In this document: positions 10,826 to 24,313 of the stretch, piece after piece
Numbering within the stretch: the stretch's first letter is position 1
Layout: every line of letters starts with the position of its first letter
Assembly: GCA_033439685.1 (NCBI GenBank)
Contig: JAUEDM010000003.1
Location: forward strand, 2,138,001-2,202,000
Direction of reading: 5' to 3'
DNA: 64,000 nucleotides
Source of the DNA: Apodospora peruviana
Lineage: Eukaryota; Ascomycota; Sordariomycetes; Sordariales; Lasiosphaeriaceae
Made by a program: the position numbers and the translations under genes
Notes under the pieces: generated by a model
Told to the model about the DNA's origin: nothing
What the model saw: the letters and a program-made list of their open reading frames with translations, nothing else
Databases searched by the model: none

Positions 10826-13800
10826 ATGAGCTCACTAAAACGAAAAGAAAGGCCGGCTGCTCCCCCCGCGGCCAAGTCGGCAACACCTGCCTCGGAATCA
10901 TCGCGACCCTCGAAGCGGACGAAATCCAGCGAGTCCGGAAAGGAGAATGGCAAGAAGGATGCCCCAAAGCCAGTTTCCGCCCCATTGGTATCTCGGTTGA
11001 AAGAGGAAGAGCCCCTGTTCCCCAGAGGCGGTGGAAGCGTTCTCTCGCCCCTGGAGCACAAGCAGATTCAAATTCAGGCCAATAATGATGTTCTCTTCGA
11101 GCAAGACTCAGGCAAAGCTGGAAAGAAAGGGGAGAAGGGCGCCAAGGGTGTCAAGAAGCAGCAGAAGCGGAAATCTAAGGGCGACGAAACTTCATCGAAG
11201 CCTGGCCACGCTGAAGACTCTGTCAAGATCGAGAGTCTTAATTTTAAGGTACGGGTTGGATGTAGGTATAAATATGTGTTTAAGGGGGCATGCTAACGGC
11301 CTCTAGCGACTCGTCAAAGGATCCTTGGTTCTGGGCTCGGTCTGCGCCATCAATGCTTTGGATATCGCCGTTGCGTTGCCTAATAATCTGATCGGCCATG
11401 TTTCAATCACTTCTGTATCAGATTCTCTCGCCCAGCGAGTGCAAGCTTTTGCGGAGAATGACGAAGACGATGACAATACGGACGACGATACCAATGACGT
11501 GGACCTCGCCGCTTTGTTTCAAATTGGTCAATACATACGAGCCTACGTAGTTTCAACAATAGACGAATCCGCAGACGCCCAAGGGAAGGGCAGGCGACGC
11601 ATTGAGCTGTCCCTCAAGCCGGTACATGCCAATTCAGGGATGACTGAGCAGGATGTGGTCACCAACTGCACCCTCATGGCTTCTGTTGTCAGTGTTGAGG
11701 ACCACGGCTTTGTTATGGACATCAGCATTGCCGATTCAAATATGCGAGGGTTCCTGCCTCGAAAACAGCTCGACAAGGATGTCCCCGAAGAGAGAATGCA
11801 GCCAGGATCGGTCCTGCTCTGTGTTGCCACGGGCAAGGCTGCAAATGGCAAGGTTGTGCAGCTCTCCGCTTTGCGCGCCACCCTTGGCAGTATCAAACAG
11901 CATCCATCTGAGGCTACCACGATTGGAACCTTCTTGCCTGGCGCTGTTGCCGATGTCCTAGTGTCTGAAGTCTCTGAGCACGGAATTGTAGGAAAACTTT
12001 TGGGTCACCTGGACGTCACAGCGGACCTTGTGCACTCTGGTGCTGGTCCAGACGGCGTTGATCTGGAGGAGAAGTACAAGGTGGGCTCCAGACTCAAGGC
12101 AAGGGTTATCTGCACTTTCCCGGCAGCAAAAGTGCCCAAGCTGGGCATATCAGTTTTACCACATGTGCTGTCTCTCCAAACAAAACCCGGCATCAAGGAC
12201 GGTCAAGAGGCTTCCCCGCAGGATATCCTTCCTCACTCGGCCGTGGTAGAGTGCAAAGTCGAAAGGGTCGAAGCCGAGATCGGGCTCTATGTCGACGTTG
12301 GTGTGTCTAACGTTCCCGGTTTTGTTCACATTTCACGAGTCAAGGACGGCAAAGTCGATGCCCTATTCGAAAACAGCGGGCCCTATAAAATTGGCTCTGT
12401 ACATCCGGGCAGGATTGTTGGCTACAACGCATTCGACGGCATGTATCTCCTGTCACTGGAGAAGACTGTACTTGAACAGCCATTCCTCCGAATCGATGAC
12501 GTTCCAATTGGTGCCGTTGTTCTCGGTGTGGTCGAGAAGCTTGTTATCAATTCGGATGGCCTCGGAGGTCTGATCGTCAAGATCGCAGACGGTATATCTG
12601 GGCTGGTCCCCGAAATGCATCTCGCCGATGTTCATCTGCAGCACCCCGAAAAGAAATTCCGAGAAGGCATGAAGGTGAAAGCTCGCGTGCTCTCGACCAA
12701 TCCTGCGATGCACCAAGTCCGGTTGACCTTGAAGAAAACCCTAGTGAACTCCGACCTACCCGCCATCAAGTCATATGAGGAGCTTGCAGTGGGACTCCAA
12801 GCACCTGGTACAATCATCAACATCTTGCAACACGGTGCCATTGTGCAGTTCTACGGCCGTCTGCGAGGATTCCTCCCCCTCTCTGAAATGAGCGAGGCGT
12901 ACATTCGAGACCCGAAGGAACACTTCCGCGTTGGGCAAGTCGTCAGCATTTACATCATCAGTTTCGACCCGGATGCCGGCAAGCTTATTGTTTCTTGCAA
13001 AGACCCTTCTGCTTTTGGCCTCGATAAACAGGTCGCCCTGCAAAAGCTCAAGGTCGGTGATGTCGTTTCGGCTAGAGTCACCCAGAAGACCGAAGATGAC
13101 ATATTTGTTGAACTCACCGAGAGCTCTTTAAAAGCAATTCTTCCCGTCGGCCATCTCACGGATAAGTCAACCAACAAGACACAGTCTGCTCTGAAGAAGG
13201 TTCATGTCAACCAGGTATTATCTGATCTGGTTGTCCTCGAAAAGAATGAAGGTCGCCGATCCATCACATTATCCCACAAGCCAAGTCTTGTCAAGGCCGG
13301 TCAGGAAGGAAAATTGCTGGCTAGTCTTGAAAACGCCCGTGTGGGCGATCAAGTGCATGGCTTCGTCCGAAATATCACGCCCACCGCGGCGTTTGTACAG
13401 TTCGGGGCCAGGTTGACAGCCCTTCTTCCGAAGTCCTTAATGCCTCGTGATGTCCAGGCGTTGCCAGATTTCGGAATGCATAAGTTCCAGCCTCTGCTGG
13501 TCAAGATTACCTCGGTTAACAGGGATACAAGTCGATTGGTTGTTGCGATTCCCGCGGCTGGTGATGAGGAGGTCAAGCAGGTTGTTAAGGCAGGCGATGA
13601 GGCAGTAAACTCATTGGACCCCTCGATTCGCTCTATGGACGACATCTCAGTTGGCAAGCTTACTAAAGCACGAGTGGTGTCTGTCAAGGAGACGCAGCTG
13701 AATGTCAAGCTAGCCGACAACATTCAGGGGCGAATCGACGTCTCACAAATCTTTGACAGTTGGGATGAGATTAAGCACCCCAAGAATCCCCTACAGCAAT

Positions 13801-16294
13801 TCAAGCAGAAGCAAATTCTTCAGGTACGGGTTCTGGGCGTTCACGATGCTCGCAATCATCGCTTCCTTCCAATTACTCATCGATCAAGCCATTCGGTCCT
13901 TGAACTCTCAACGAAACCAAGCGACCTCAAGGAGGACAAGGAGCCCGAGCCGCTGAGCTTCGATAACATCAAGGCTGGGTCGACCTCTCTTGGTTTTGTC
14001 AACAATATTGCTCGCAACAACCTCTGGATCAGTCTGTCTCCCAATGTGCGTGGTCGACTTGATGTCATGGAGGCTTCGGATGATCTTTCTCAGCTGAAGG
14101 ATGTTGCAGAAAGCTTTCCTATCGGCTGTGCACTTCGACTCCGTGTATTGTCAGTAGATCCCGAGAACAAACGACTTGATCTCTCAGCTCGATCTCCTGG
14201 CTCTGCAAATGCTCTCACTTGGGATAAGGTTGAGCAGAACATGGTTCTGCCTGGTAAAGTCACCAAGGTCAACGACAGGCAACTTATGGTCAAGTTAAGC
14301 GAGTCCCTGGCAGGTCCTGTACACATGGCAGATCTTGCCGATGACTACGACGAAGCAAACACACTCAAGTACTCGAAGAACGAACTTGTACGAGTGGCTG
14401 TCGTAGAGTTGGATAAGAGCAACAAGAGGATACGGCTTTCCACTCGTCCATCTCGGGTGCTAAACTCGGCACTGCCTGTAAAGGACAAGGAGATCACCAA
14501 GAACTCGAAGCTTGAGGTTGGCGAGATCATTCGTGGCTTTGTCAAGAATGTTTCGGACAAGGGTCTCTTTATTTCTCTCGGCGGCGATGTTATCGCAATG
14601 GCGCAGATCAAAAACCTCTCTGACTCGTACCTGAAAGACTGGAAGGATCACTTTCAGGTTGATCAAGTTGTGAAAGGCCGGATTATTTCTGTGGCCGATG
14701 GGCGCATTGAGATGAGCTTGAGACCGTCAGTTGTGGACAAGGACTATGTTCCTTTGATCACTGTTGCAGATCTCAAGGAGGGCCAGGTTATCACTGGTAA
14801 GGTCCGGAAGGTAGAAGAGTTTGGCGCTTTTATCGACGTTGACGGCTCCGCCAACGTCTCTGGTTTGTGCCATCGATCTGAAATGGCAGACAAGACGGTT
14901 AAGGACGCCAGGACCCTTTACAATACCGGAGACCGTGTCAAGGCTATCGTGTTGAAGGTTGATGTGAATACGAAGCGCATCAATCTTGGGCTCAAACCCT
15001 CCTATTTCGAGGACGATGATGAGGATGACATGGATATCGACGGCGAGGATGATGGAGCCGCTCTGAATAGCGGAGATGAAGACGACGACGATGACGACGA
15101 GGAAATGAGCGATGACGGAGGCGCCATTCTCATCACCGGTACCGACAATATCCAGGACGAGTCTGAGGATGAAGCCAGTGACGTCGAGATGGAAGAAGCC
15201 GTTGCAGGCCTTGACGCTGGTGGCTTCGATTGGTCTGCCGGTTCTTTGGACGTAGAGGAAAAGTCTAGCGGTGTCGTGGCCGAGACTGCCGATGCGCCTA
15301 GCAAGAAGTCCCGGCGAGAGCCCCAGATCCAGGTGGATAAAACTGCCGAGCTAGATGTTCATGGGCCGCAGACCGCCAGCGACTATGAGAGGCTTCTCCT
15401 TGGACAGCCTGATTCATCGCAGCTATGGATCGCTTATATGGCGTTTCAGATGCATGTCAGCGAGTTGGCCAACGCAAGGAAGATTGCTGAGCGCGCCATC
15501 AAGACTATCAACATCCGAGAGGACACGGAGAAGTTGAATGTCTGGGTTGCTTACCTCAATCTTGAGGTTGCATACGGCACGGATGAGAGTGTGGAAGAGG
15601 TGTTCAAACGTGCCTGCACGTACAACGATGAGCAAGAGGTCTATGAGCGGCTGGCAAGTATTTACATTCAGTCAAGCAAACGAAAGGTAAGCTACATAGC
15701 TGCCCACTCTCTCTCCTTAGAAACTGAGTTGCTAACAATTAATCTGACTAGGACGCCGACGAGCTCTTCGAGAAAATGGTCAAGAAGTTCGGCTCCAAGT
15801 CTGCCGATGTCTGGGTCAACTACGCACATTTCCTCCATACCTCGGCGCAATCGCCTACTCGAGCGAGGGAACTTCTCCCGAGAGCCACGCAAGCTCTTGG
15901 GAACCAGAAGCACCTCTATCTCGCACTCATGCCCAAATTCGCGGCTCTTGAGTTCCGCTCGCCGAACGGGGATCGCGACCAGGGCCGCACGCTCTTTGAG
16001 AGTCTGCTGGCGGCTTATCCCAAGAAATTTGATTTGTGGAACCAGCTAATGGATCTCGAGACGTCGGCAGATGTCGTCGATCCGGCCACAGTCAGGGACC
16101 TGTTTGAGCGTGGCAGCAAAGTCAAGAGCCTCAAGCCCAAGCAGGCGCAGACATGGTTCCGCCGGTGGGACAAGTGGGAGGAGGAGAATGGGGATGCCAA
16201 GAGCAGGCAACGTGTAAAGGTACTGGCGCAGGAATGGGCTGCTAAGAAGAAGGCAGCGCAGGGGGCCAAGGCGGAGGCGGAGGATGATGAGTAA
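10826..16294 (+). CDS. rrp5: rRNA biogenesis protein RRP5
   Basis: Exons are 10826-11248, 11307-15686 and 15752-16294, all phase 0, giving 1781 aa (yeast Rrp5 is 1729). The Lys-rich N-terminus precedes a long array of S1 RNA-binding repeats from about residue 141 (first GSVCAINALDIAVALPNNLI; last well-formed one GKVRKVEEFGAFIDVDG). A highly acidic Asp/Glu linker is at about 1375-1440. From about 1498 come HAT/TPR helical repeats (DYERLLLGQPDSSQLWIAYM; LNVWVAYLNLE; ADVWVNYAHFL). Rrp5 is the one factor needed for both 40S and 60S pre-rRNA processing: the S1 array binds pre-rRNA around ITS1 and the HAT region supports small-subunit cleavages. It acts in the nucleolus. ATG 10826 was chosen as the first Met of the conserved basic start (MSSLKRKERP). 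Confidence 0.96.
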
Positions 16295-18537
16295 AGCTCA
16301 GCGCGTTGAGCGATTAACTTTGTTGATACTTTCTTTTGTTGATCATCACTTGCGTTTGTTGTTTGGAGGTACGTATATATGTTTCTGGATCGTCTGGTTT
16401 TCGGTTAGACAGTGCATACCAGATCAGGCAAGGACGAGGAAAAGAGCACAATACCCCTAAAATCCGGAGCGCATTTGGTGGTATCCATGAGATAGACAGC
16501 AAGATCCACGTTCCGCCGGTTGAACTTATGTCACCATTGGCTTGTACTGTGTAGGAAGCGATAGGTACGTAAAGTATAATGGGTATACTGTATCACGACA
16601 TGACTGAAGGCGATGATGGCATGATAGCAGCCAGACCCACCATACCACACGACTGTAATTCCATATTAACATCGACGCTCGCCGAGGCTGGTGTGCATAT
16701 TTCCGTTCCGTCCCGTCCAGTTACAGTATAACAGGAAGCAATACATGGACCAGACCCGCGGTCCTGGGAATCATCACGTTGTGTCCCTGTTTCTTCTTGT
16801 AGACACCTTACCTTTTTCTTTACAGTACCTAGATAGGTAAGCATAAGATGCGTGTTGACGACATCATTCAGGAGGTTAACCGTCCGTTTATTCTCCACAC
16901 ACACACGCACACGCGCATAGACACAAGTACGGATCTAGGTACTAGTGTACCTAGCCTTGCTAGCCAACGTAACGTAGGTCATGATCACCACCAGGCGGGC
17001 ATGACTGACTGACATAGCTGCGGTCCCGAGGTATTCAAGTACAGCCTTGGCAACGGTTAGCGAAGGCTTGTTGCCCATCCCTATTGATATGCTCCACCTC
17101 TCTCCAAGTACGTGCATGTAATACAGTAATAGAAATGCTGCAAGTGGGCAATTGATTGGGAAGATTCCCATAAGCTAGAAGTATCTGCATACCTATCAGG
17201 GACTGCCTATTTCATTGAAAAAAATATTCAAGGTTATGCAAAACTCTCTCCTCCCGGTTTCCGGTCCCCGGTCTGCCTCCGGCCCGAACCGCGAACACCG
17301 GCTCCCGCTAAACCCACGCCGGCGACATTGGCAAAAGTTTCCCAAACCCGTGTCATATGGCAGTTCGGTGCCCACCGGCGGTAAATAAGGCAGCAAATCC
17401 TGCTAGTAAACATCAACTCATGTACCTACCGAAACCCTGAGCTTAAAACCGAGCCGATTGATCACGATTGTTAGGTTGGCCAAAAGGATAATAGTTAGGT
17501 GATGTATTATGAGCAGTAAACTTCCCTAATAAACAACGCCCGTGAAGTCTTTCACGATGATGATGATATGATGCGGCAGATCTAACCCCAAGAAAATACC
17601 CAATAAAGTCTTACAAAGAAAACGAGTGTAAGAGGATCGTAGGATATGTGCATGTACACCAACCAACCGAGACGCCCCTACGGGAAAAAAGAAATCGTTC
17701 ACAGCGTCTGCTCTTCATTCCCCCATCCTCAAAAGCAAAAGAACACCATTCCCAATGTGCATAATATGACGAGGCGTTGTACAACCCCGTGAAAACCCTC
17801 TCGTACCCCTTCCGCCCATCCATTCCGCTTGTATCCGATGCCAGTTTAGGGTATGATGCGATGTATTTCCAGGAAGTGAAAAAAAAATGAAATAAGGGTG
17901 AGAGATTGGAAAGCCAATGTCGAGATCGGCATGCTGCCCAATGTCACGAGTCCGTCGCAATGCGCCAAGCAATACCAAAGGAAGCAATGAAATGTGTAGG
18001 TAGGTAGCTCATAATTCTGATTGCGGGATTTGTTTGGTGAGGTTTAAGCCCTCTGACCTCTCAATGGGACCACTGAAAGGGCTCCAAACCCCACGCTGCC
18101 GTGGGGTCAGGACTGAGAAGTGCGTGTCCCAAACAGTCTATCCCCATGAAATACCGTCGAATGCTCGATCGGTTTCGAGGGAGAAAGGAGAAGCCACTGT
18201 CGATGGTGGCGGCGGCCTTGCATGTGCTGTCGAGTCCATCATAGCGAGAGCCGAGTTGTCTTCGCACCGCAAGCTCCATTGCAGACTCTGGCCACAGCGA
18301 ACAGATGAGTCACGAAACGATTTCGGTCAGAACCCACGTGTCATTCCCGACTTGGCGATCGTGAGTTTGTAGTCTGATGGGTCGTCCCCAGTCGGTCCTC
18401 CGCCTTGGGCCGCAGCTTAGAGTGATCCATTCTATGCGGGAAGACAAGGCACTCGGCTGACTTTTAGTCGCTTGGCTTCAACGGATCTCACGCGAGTTTA
18501 TGCCCGGTGATTGCCCCTTGCAGCCCAAAAAAACTTC
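16295..18537. other. 2.2-kb gene-free spacer between convergent genes
   Basis: I see no conserved ORF, RNA gene or transposon here. Several TACCTA/TAGGTA motifs occur (16827-16843, 16937-16954, 17992-18006). It may include long 3' UTRs of rrp5 and of the minus-strand gene ending at 18538. Confidence 0.5.
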
Positions 18538-20220
18538 TCAATCGAAGGTGATGGGAACCCAGCGAGCAGGCACTCCGTCACTGCCCACTGCGTACGGCTT
18601 TGCGCTTGTTTTCCGTGGGGGGAGAGCCCAGCGAGCTCGGCCCGGCCGTTGATCATCCAACTTGCCTTGCTTTCGCATGGCCATCTCCATGACTGCAATG
18701 CGGATGAAGTCGGGATTTTCGCGCACCTCGCGCTGCCGCGGGCCAGGCATGGGATATTCGGGGGCAACTGATCTCTGCTGTGGTGACTGCGAGGCTTGCG
18801 ACACCGAAGAAGACGGCCCGACAGAAGGATAAGGGGCTCGACCCGAGGCAGAAGACGTACTCCGAGCGCGGTGGACCTTGTAGGTTTGCATTTGAATGGA
18901 AGCCGTAAACGTCTTCGCTGCCGGACCGGGGGCGGCGGCTGGAGGTTGCTCGAGACGTACAGTAGTGGTTGGATTGAGGTATCGGCGCAATGCGGCCGTT
19001 GGTTCCTCCTCCAGCTGCGGTGGTCTGCGCTCATCAGTGTAAGGAACTTGAGGATCCAGGGTCAGGATAGATCTGGTGAGGAAATCTTCTGGAGGAATTG
19101 ACGTGAGGTTGAGGGCGGAAAATGACCGAGCTGCCTGGCGCAAAGCCCGCAATGAGGCTGTTAGATTTGATTTGAATGCCGACTTTAATGGTTTGAAAGG
19201 CATCCGCGAAGTCTTCTTGACTTCCAATTCGACCTCGCCTTCAAAGACTCGGAAGTCCAATTCCTCAACCAATACTTCGGGCGAAGACAGCGGGTGATCC
19301 TCCAGTTGACCGGGGGGTGATGAGACAGGCTCCAGGGAGCGTCGAGTTGGCTGTGCTTTTCCCCTTGGGCCCGGCGTCCGGGGTGAGTCGAGTGATGAAA
19401 GAGTGTCCGTCGTGAACGATTCGCCCAGCGACGGCATAGATTCCATGGAAACAGTCCGTGTAGACAATGTGGAGCCGAGGTTGCTGTCGCAGATCGATAT
19501 ATCATCGCCTTCCAAGTCCTCAGGCGGAGATAATAGCAAATCCAAGGGTCCTTTGCTCAATGTCAGGCTGAGTTCCTTCTCCGACTCTTGCGATCTCTCA
19601 ATGATAGATCCCACCGTCATTCTCTTCTCTCTTCCAATTTTTGTCGACCGTACACTCCGAGACGATCTCGGAGGCGGAATGTTCGTAATGGCCAACAAAG
19701 CCGCGACCGACGGGGGAATGGCATCTAGCGTATGTACATCCCGAGGTCGATGTGAAGATGTATGATGGTGTTTCCTGTCTACGTGGTGCCGATGATGCTT
19801 TTGGGGGTGCGCCGTCTCGCGCGCCTTCTGCTTCATAGGGATCTGCACAGGGCTCGTCGGTGTGGTTGGTCGTGTGATTGTCGTCGTTGTTCTCGGAGGG
19901 CTCAGCGCTGAGGACTTGGCCTCCGCCTGCCTCCGTTTACGAGCAGTAGCGGGCATGGTGGAAACAGCGATATCACTAGCGGTCCTTTTGCCTGTGTCCG
20001 GCTCGAAGTGTTCATCGTTTCTTTTCACGACCGTGGGCGGTTGAGAAAGTAAGGACGGCGTCGACCTGGGAGTCGAAGTGGCGGATGGTCGCTGTTGTGT
20101 GTGAGAGTTCGATGAGTTCTGCCGGGAAACAAGAAAAGAGCGTGGAGACATCATATTGTCCACTGGTCCCTTGGCAATAAAAGAGACTAGCCGGGACAGC
20201 GTAGACGGCACGCGATCCAC
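18538..20220 (-). CDS. Unrecognised Ser/Pro-rich fungal protein
   Basis: A 560-codon uninterrupted frame encodes a largely disordered, basic, Ser/Thr/Pro-rich protein with a His-rich patch (HPQKHHRHHVDRKHHH) near residue 140. A short helix near the middle (FKPLKSAFKSNLTASLRALR) and a compact C-terminus look constrained: FIRIAVMEMAMRKQGKLD, RPGRARWALPPRK and the terminal PARWVPITF. I do not recognise a named family. The start is uncertain. The first in-frame ATG is at 20154, but protein-like sequence (SHSWSAIAQVVDRVPSTLSR) continues upstream in frame to about 20268, where a TAG that could be a splice acceptor occurs, so a 5' exon may be missing from this call. Codon usage and lack of stops over 1.7 kb support a real gene. 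Cellular role unknown. Confidence 0.65.
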   Translation of the reverse strand: MDRVPSTLSRLVSFIAKGPVDNMMSPRSFLVSRQNSSNSHTQQRPSATSTPRSTPSLLSQPPTVVKRNDEHFEPDTGKRTASDIAVSTMPATARKRRQAEAKSSALSPPRTTTTITRPTTPTSPVQIPMKQKARETAHPQKHHRHHVDRKHHHTSSHRPRDVHTLDAIPPSVAALLAITNIPPPRSSRSVRSTKIGREKRMTVGSIIERSQESEKELSLTLSKGPLDLLLSPPEDLEGDDISICDSNLGSTLSTRTVSMESMPSLGESFTTDTLSSLDSPRTPGPRGKAQPTRRSLEPVSSPPGQLEDHPLSSPEVLVEELDFRVFEGEVELEVKKTSRMPFKPLKSAFKSNLTASLRALRQAARSFSALNLTSIPPEDFLTRSILTLDPQVPYTDERRPPQLEEEPTAALRRYLNPTTTVRLEQPPAAAPGPAAKTFTASIQMQTYKVHRARSTSSASGRAPYPSVGPSSSVSQASQSPQQRSVAPEYPMPGPRQREVRENPDFIRIAVMEMAMRKQGKLDDQRPGRARWALPPRKTSAKPYAVGSDGVPARWVPITFD

Positions 20221-23200
20221 TACCTGAGCGATGGCGGACCAGCTGTGCGACAGATCATTGCCGGCAAGTTGCTACCACAGCACGCAGGGCTTGATCGGGA
20301 ACCAACGCCAGCCCGTCAAAGACGCTTGCGGGTCGCCGGGGGGTGGAATCGTGTACGTAAAAGTACGTAACACGTCGTCTCCAACCGGTCCACTTCCACG
20401 GAGCCCTCGGCCAAGGGTGCTCCCGTCTTCCAGAAGCACTTTGGAAACCGGCTCCCAGTCGATTTTAATAATGAATGACGAAAGGCAGAACCGGGGTTTC
20501 TTGATGTTGAAACGGCGTCCAGGTCCGCGGTGGATTCAGATGGCCAAAATCGAGAATAGACAGGTGTCGCCCTTTGAGGGGGGGAGATCGCTCGGCGCAG
20601 GTCGTTGTCGTCACCTGAGTTTGTAGTGTACTTCAGCTGCGTCACACGCAGAAGTCGGGATGGGGAATGGTGGTAACGTGGTTGGTGGTGCCCTTTATGC
20701 AGCGTGGTCCCAGTTCCCAGGAAAGACGGACGGGTCCCTGAATTAGCTGCTGTATGCTAGAATAGATGCGCGCGACTCAAGAATAATTGGGTTTCCACCG
20801 CTCAATAAAATCTGTTTTGTTTCTAGGATGTTTTTGTAGGTATCGCAGAAAGAGGACGAGAAATAGGACAAGTTTAGACAGACACAGAGACAGAGGTAGA
20901 TAGGGCCGTGATCTGCTTATATTGGACTGAGCCAGCGAACGGGAGGCAGCTGCTTGGGCTGGTGGAGCGCTTGATAAGGGATTGCTGGTACGTAGCACTC
21001 CCACAAGCCTATACTGCTCAGGCGTCGTGTAACACGGCCCTGTCAAGGGTCTCGTGGCCCATCCAAGTCTCAATCTGGGCGAGTCTCGTCGCCCAGTCAC
21101 TCCTGTCAATCGTGCCAATCTGGCTGTTAGGCTGACGCGGGATTGACGGACAAAGTGGCTTGTCAGCGCAAAGTGGCAGGCGCAGCCAATTCGCCTGTCA
21201 GCGCCCAGTTGCCCAGTTGGAACCTGAAAATCGGAAGAAGACTTCGGGTGCTCCGGCCACCGCTTCAAGGAGCGTTAAACCCCGACTTTTTTGAGGGTAT
21301 TCATGTGATTCAGGTGGGGGACGCTTGTATTTTCGAGCTGCCTGCCTGCCCAAAAGACGGGATGGACGGATTCCAAGTCCCTTCAAGGGCTCCCAATTGC
21401 TGTCACAGCAGTGATACCTGAGGTGGTAGATAAGCCATCGCCTATAACATTCCCGGCTGCACCGCCGGTCAAAACCATCGTCGCACTACACTATCTAGGC
21501 ACTGCTTCGACCGGCTTACACATCCGTCAGGTCCTGTACGCAGTTGTGATACCGCCGGACGTGTGCAAAGCCTTATCATCAACTGTCTTGTCAAATGTCT
21601 GTGCTCTATCTGAGATCCGCCCGACCGCTTCTTCGACTGGATCATCCAAACATTCCAAAAATTGAGCGGTTGGGGGTTGGCAAGAGATCGTCCCCATTTT
21701 AGCATCGGGATTTGTTGGTCTTGCATGTCATCGGTACGGGGTAGCGTGCCAGCTGCAGTTAACCGGTACACCGGTCAGAAAGATCCCACGTCGGCCAAGA
21801 AAGATTATCAGGGAGGAAGCACAACACCCGTGGCCATGTCCTTCCTATCTTGTCACGCACGGGTTGTTGTCCCACCATAAAACCATGGAACAAATCTCTT
21901 TCTTTAAAAACGGGCTTTCGTAAAATTTTGAGCTTACACCTCGGCAGAGGGTTTTAATTCTCGAAACCGCGCTCGAGACCTCGGCCCTTCCAATGTGGAA
22001 GCCAAGCTTTCTAGAAGAGTTCCTCAACAAGCCCAACCCAGCAGTCGCCCATGTCGCCGAAAGGGACATGGACCGTGGACGAGGGTGAGTCTCTTGGAAA
22101 AATATCCAGTTACGCGGCGATACGACCACAAGGTATTTCCGACGACACTTCACTAATAATAAGGTATAATATGTTCACTTCACCTTCGGCCAGATGTCGT
22201 TTTCAGCACATTCCGGCGACCATTACGGATAATGCTAGTAAAGCAAGCAAAGTGCCAAACAGGGCGGTCAATGTCTTGGTGCGCGATATTCGTTGCCAAC
22301 AGACACAACCAGTCTCTGTGGAGACTAAAGAGCCATTGAACGTACCAGGTATTCCGTACCTAAGGTACCTAAAGGCAATCAATCCCTGATGCAGAGAAAC
22401 GCTAGCAGCAATTGCAGATGCCCGACACGGAAGTTGGAATCCCGGGGCAATCATACCTAATGAGTCCACCACGCTTCAAAAGAGAAAGAAGGAAAACAAG
22501 GAGCGATTTTGGAAAATGAAGCCCAAGTCGACAGATAACCCCACTTGATCGTGTGTCTTTCCATCACGAAAAGAAAAGCAACAACCCCCATGCTCCCCAA
22601 GGCACATGTCATACCCCACTATCAATCATGCGTATACCCCCAGAAATGCGATCGAATAAAATGCATCTTATCAGAAGTCGTTCTTACAAATCCGGCACAC
22701 ACAAACGGTGACCCTCGGGGAATGTAACAGAGAGCCGGAGCATCCCGATCTCTCACACAACAACACTAGCTCACACACAGACGAGAACCCCACTCTCTGA
22801 TGATTAAGGGAGGTGAAAAGGGTGGATGGTATCCATGCGGGGTGCATCACACTTTTTGCTTGTTGCTGGGTTTGTGCTTGGCGGCCTGGCTGGGCGAAGA
22901 TACCGAGAGCCGCTCGGCACGATCAGATCTAATCTGCAGGGTCTGAGTGAGTGCAAAGACGCCGAGGCTCCGAATACCGGTACCGCAGACACACAAATCT
23001 CCACCTTGCCCTGTCCGTCAGGTGATTGAGTTGATACAAAAGAGGCAACGCCTTTTCCTCACATACATCTTGGACCTTTTGAACGGACCTAGAAGATGCA
23101 TGACATTCAAAAGGAGAGAGTAAATAAACAAACCATTGCTTCGACTCGTGATACGGACCGCCAAGCATCGGCGTTTCGGAAACCCACCGTTGACCTTCTC

Positions 23201-23369
23201 GTTGAAGGGACCCAGTTGACTGGACCCTAATCGAAAATCCACTTGCTCCGCCAGTTAAACGACTCGGGTCATCGAACTGCCCGTTGCAGACAAGGAGGGA
23301 TTTGTGACGATCGGTGCGATTGAGCCTTGATTGAATTGATTGCGACCGTTAACGGTATATAACCCATTA

Positions 23370-23402
23370 GAATACCAAAGGCTGACGACACCTTTGGTAT
23401 TC
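23370..23402. repeat. Perfect 12-bp inverted repeat with 9-nt loop
   Basis: GAATACCAAAGG (23370-23381) and its exact reverse complement CCTTTGGTATTC (23391-23402) flank a 9-nt loop. No poly-T follows, and no gene ends here, so its role is open. Confidence 0.85.
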
Positions 23403-23421
23403 TGGCATCCTTTTGGTGTGA

Positions 23422-23440
23422 GGGGGTCTAGCTCAGTTGG
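23422..23440 (+). other. tRNA 5'-half-like sequence (A-box) without a complete tRNA
   Basis: TAGCTCAGTTGG at 23429-23440 matches the RNA polymerase III A-box of tRNA genes and is preceded by seven bases that could be an acceptor strand. No matching B-box (GGTTCGANTCC) or complementary 3' acceptor strand follows within 100 bp, so it is not a functional tRNA. It may be a tRNA remnant or chance. Confidence 0.3.
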
Positions 23441-24313
23441 TTTGGGTCAATTGAGTGGGCTTTGTCACAGGATTCCGGGAAGAAAACCTAATAGGTAGGG
23501 AACTCAAGAGAGAGGAATTTTATCTCTCAAGACAACTCCACTGGTGTATCGTATCGTCGAAATTAACTTGGAGTTTTTTTTTTATCATGTGCTTGTTGCT
23601 CGCTCCGTCGCGTGCACGACGCGCAGGTGGCAGTCGGTTAGATAACTCTCATCTTTTATCTTGTGTTAAAGGTCGTTGGGTATACGAAACTAGAAACCAA
23701 CCACCCACCACCCCTGAAGAGTTTTTTTGTTTGTCATCAGCCTTCAAGTCGGGGTTTGCAGAAAAGGGTTGATTACAGATCCAGATTTGGTCAACCGGGC
23801 GGGACCGGGCGTGGAAACAGCATTCGAGAAGACTTTGGTTAGACAGTAGATATCTTATGTGTCAATTTTTGAAACTAGCTAGAAATCTAACTCGAATGTG
23901 TTGGCGAAAAGGTTTGAGAAACGAATACAAGACAAACACGGTCAGGTATGTATCTGCTTTGCTTTGACCTGTTCAGGCGTCATCGTGAGCATGTCGTCCA
24001 CAACAGTCACTAGGCAGGACAATGATTTGATAAGATGTAATGTTTTATTTACACGCTACACAGTGATGATAATAATAATAGTATACTATACTAGTACATG
24101 GCGCAGTTGAGTAAATAAAAGGCAACTGCGTATCTGTCATATATATACCCAACTTTACAAGTCAAACTCATCTTCCGTCATGGGTATTGATGATCGTTTC
24201 CCCCGTTGTTTCCCTACCTGTCATGAAGATATACCCAAGCGCCGCCGTACCAGCAGTGCAACGCGCCGTTTTGTCGAAAACAAAAGAAAAAGGAAGTAAG
24301 AAATATTTATATA

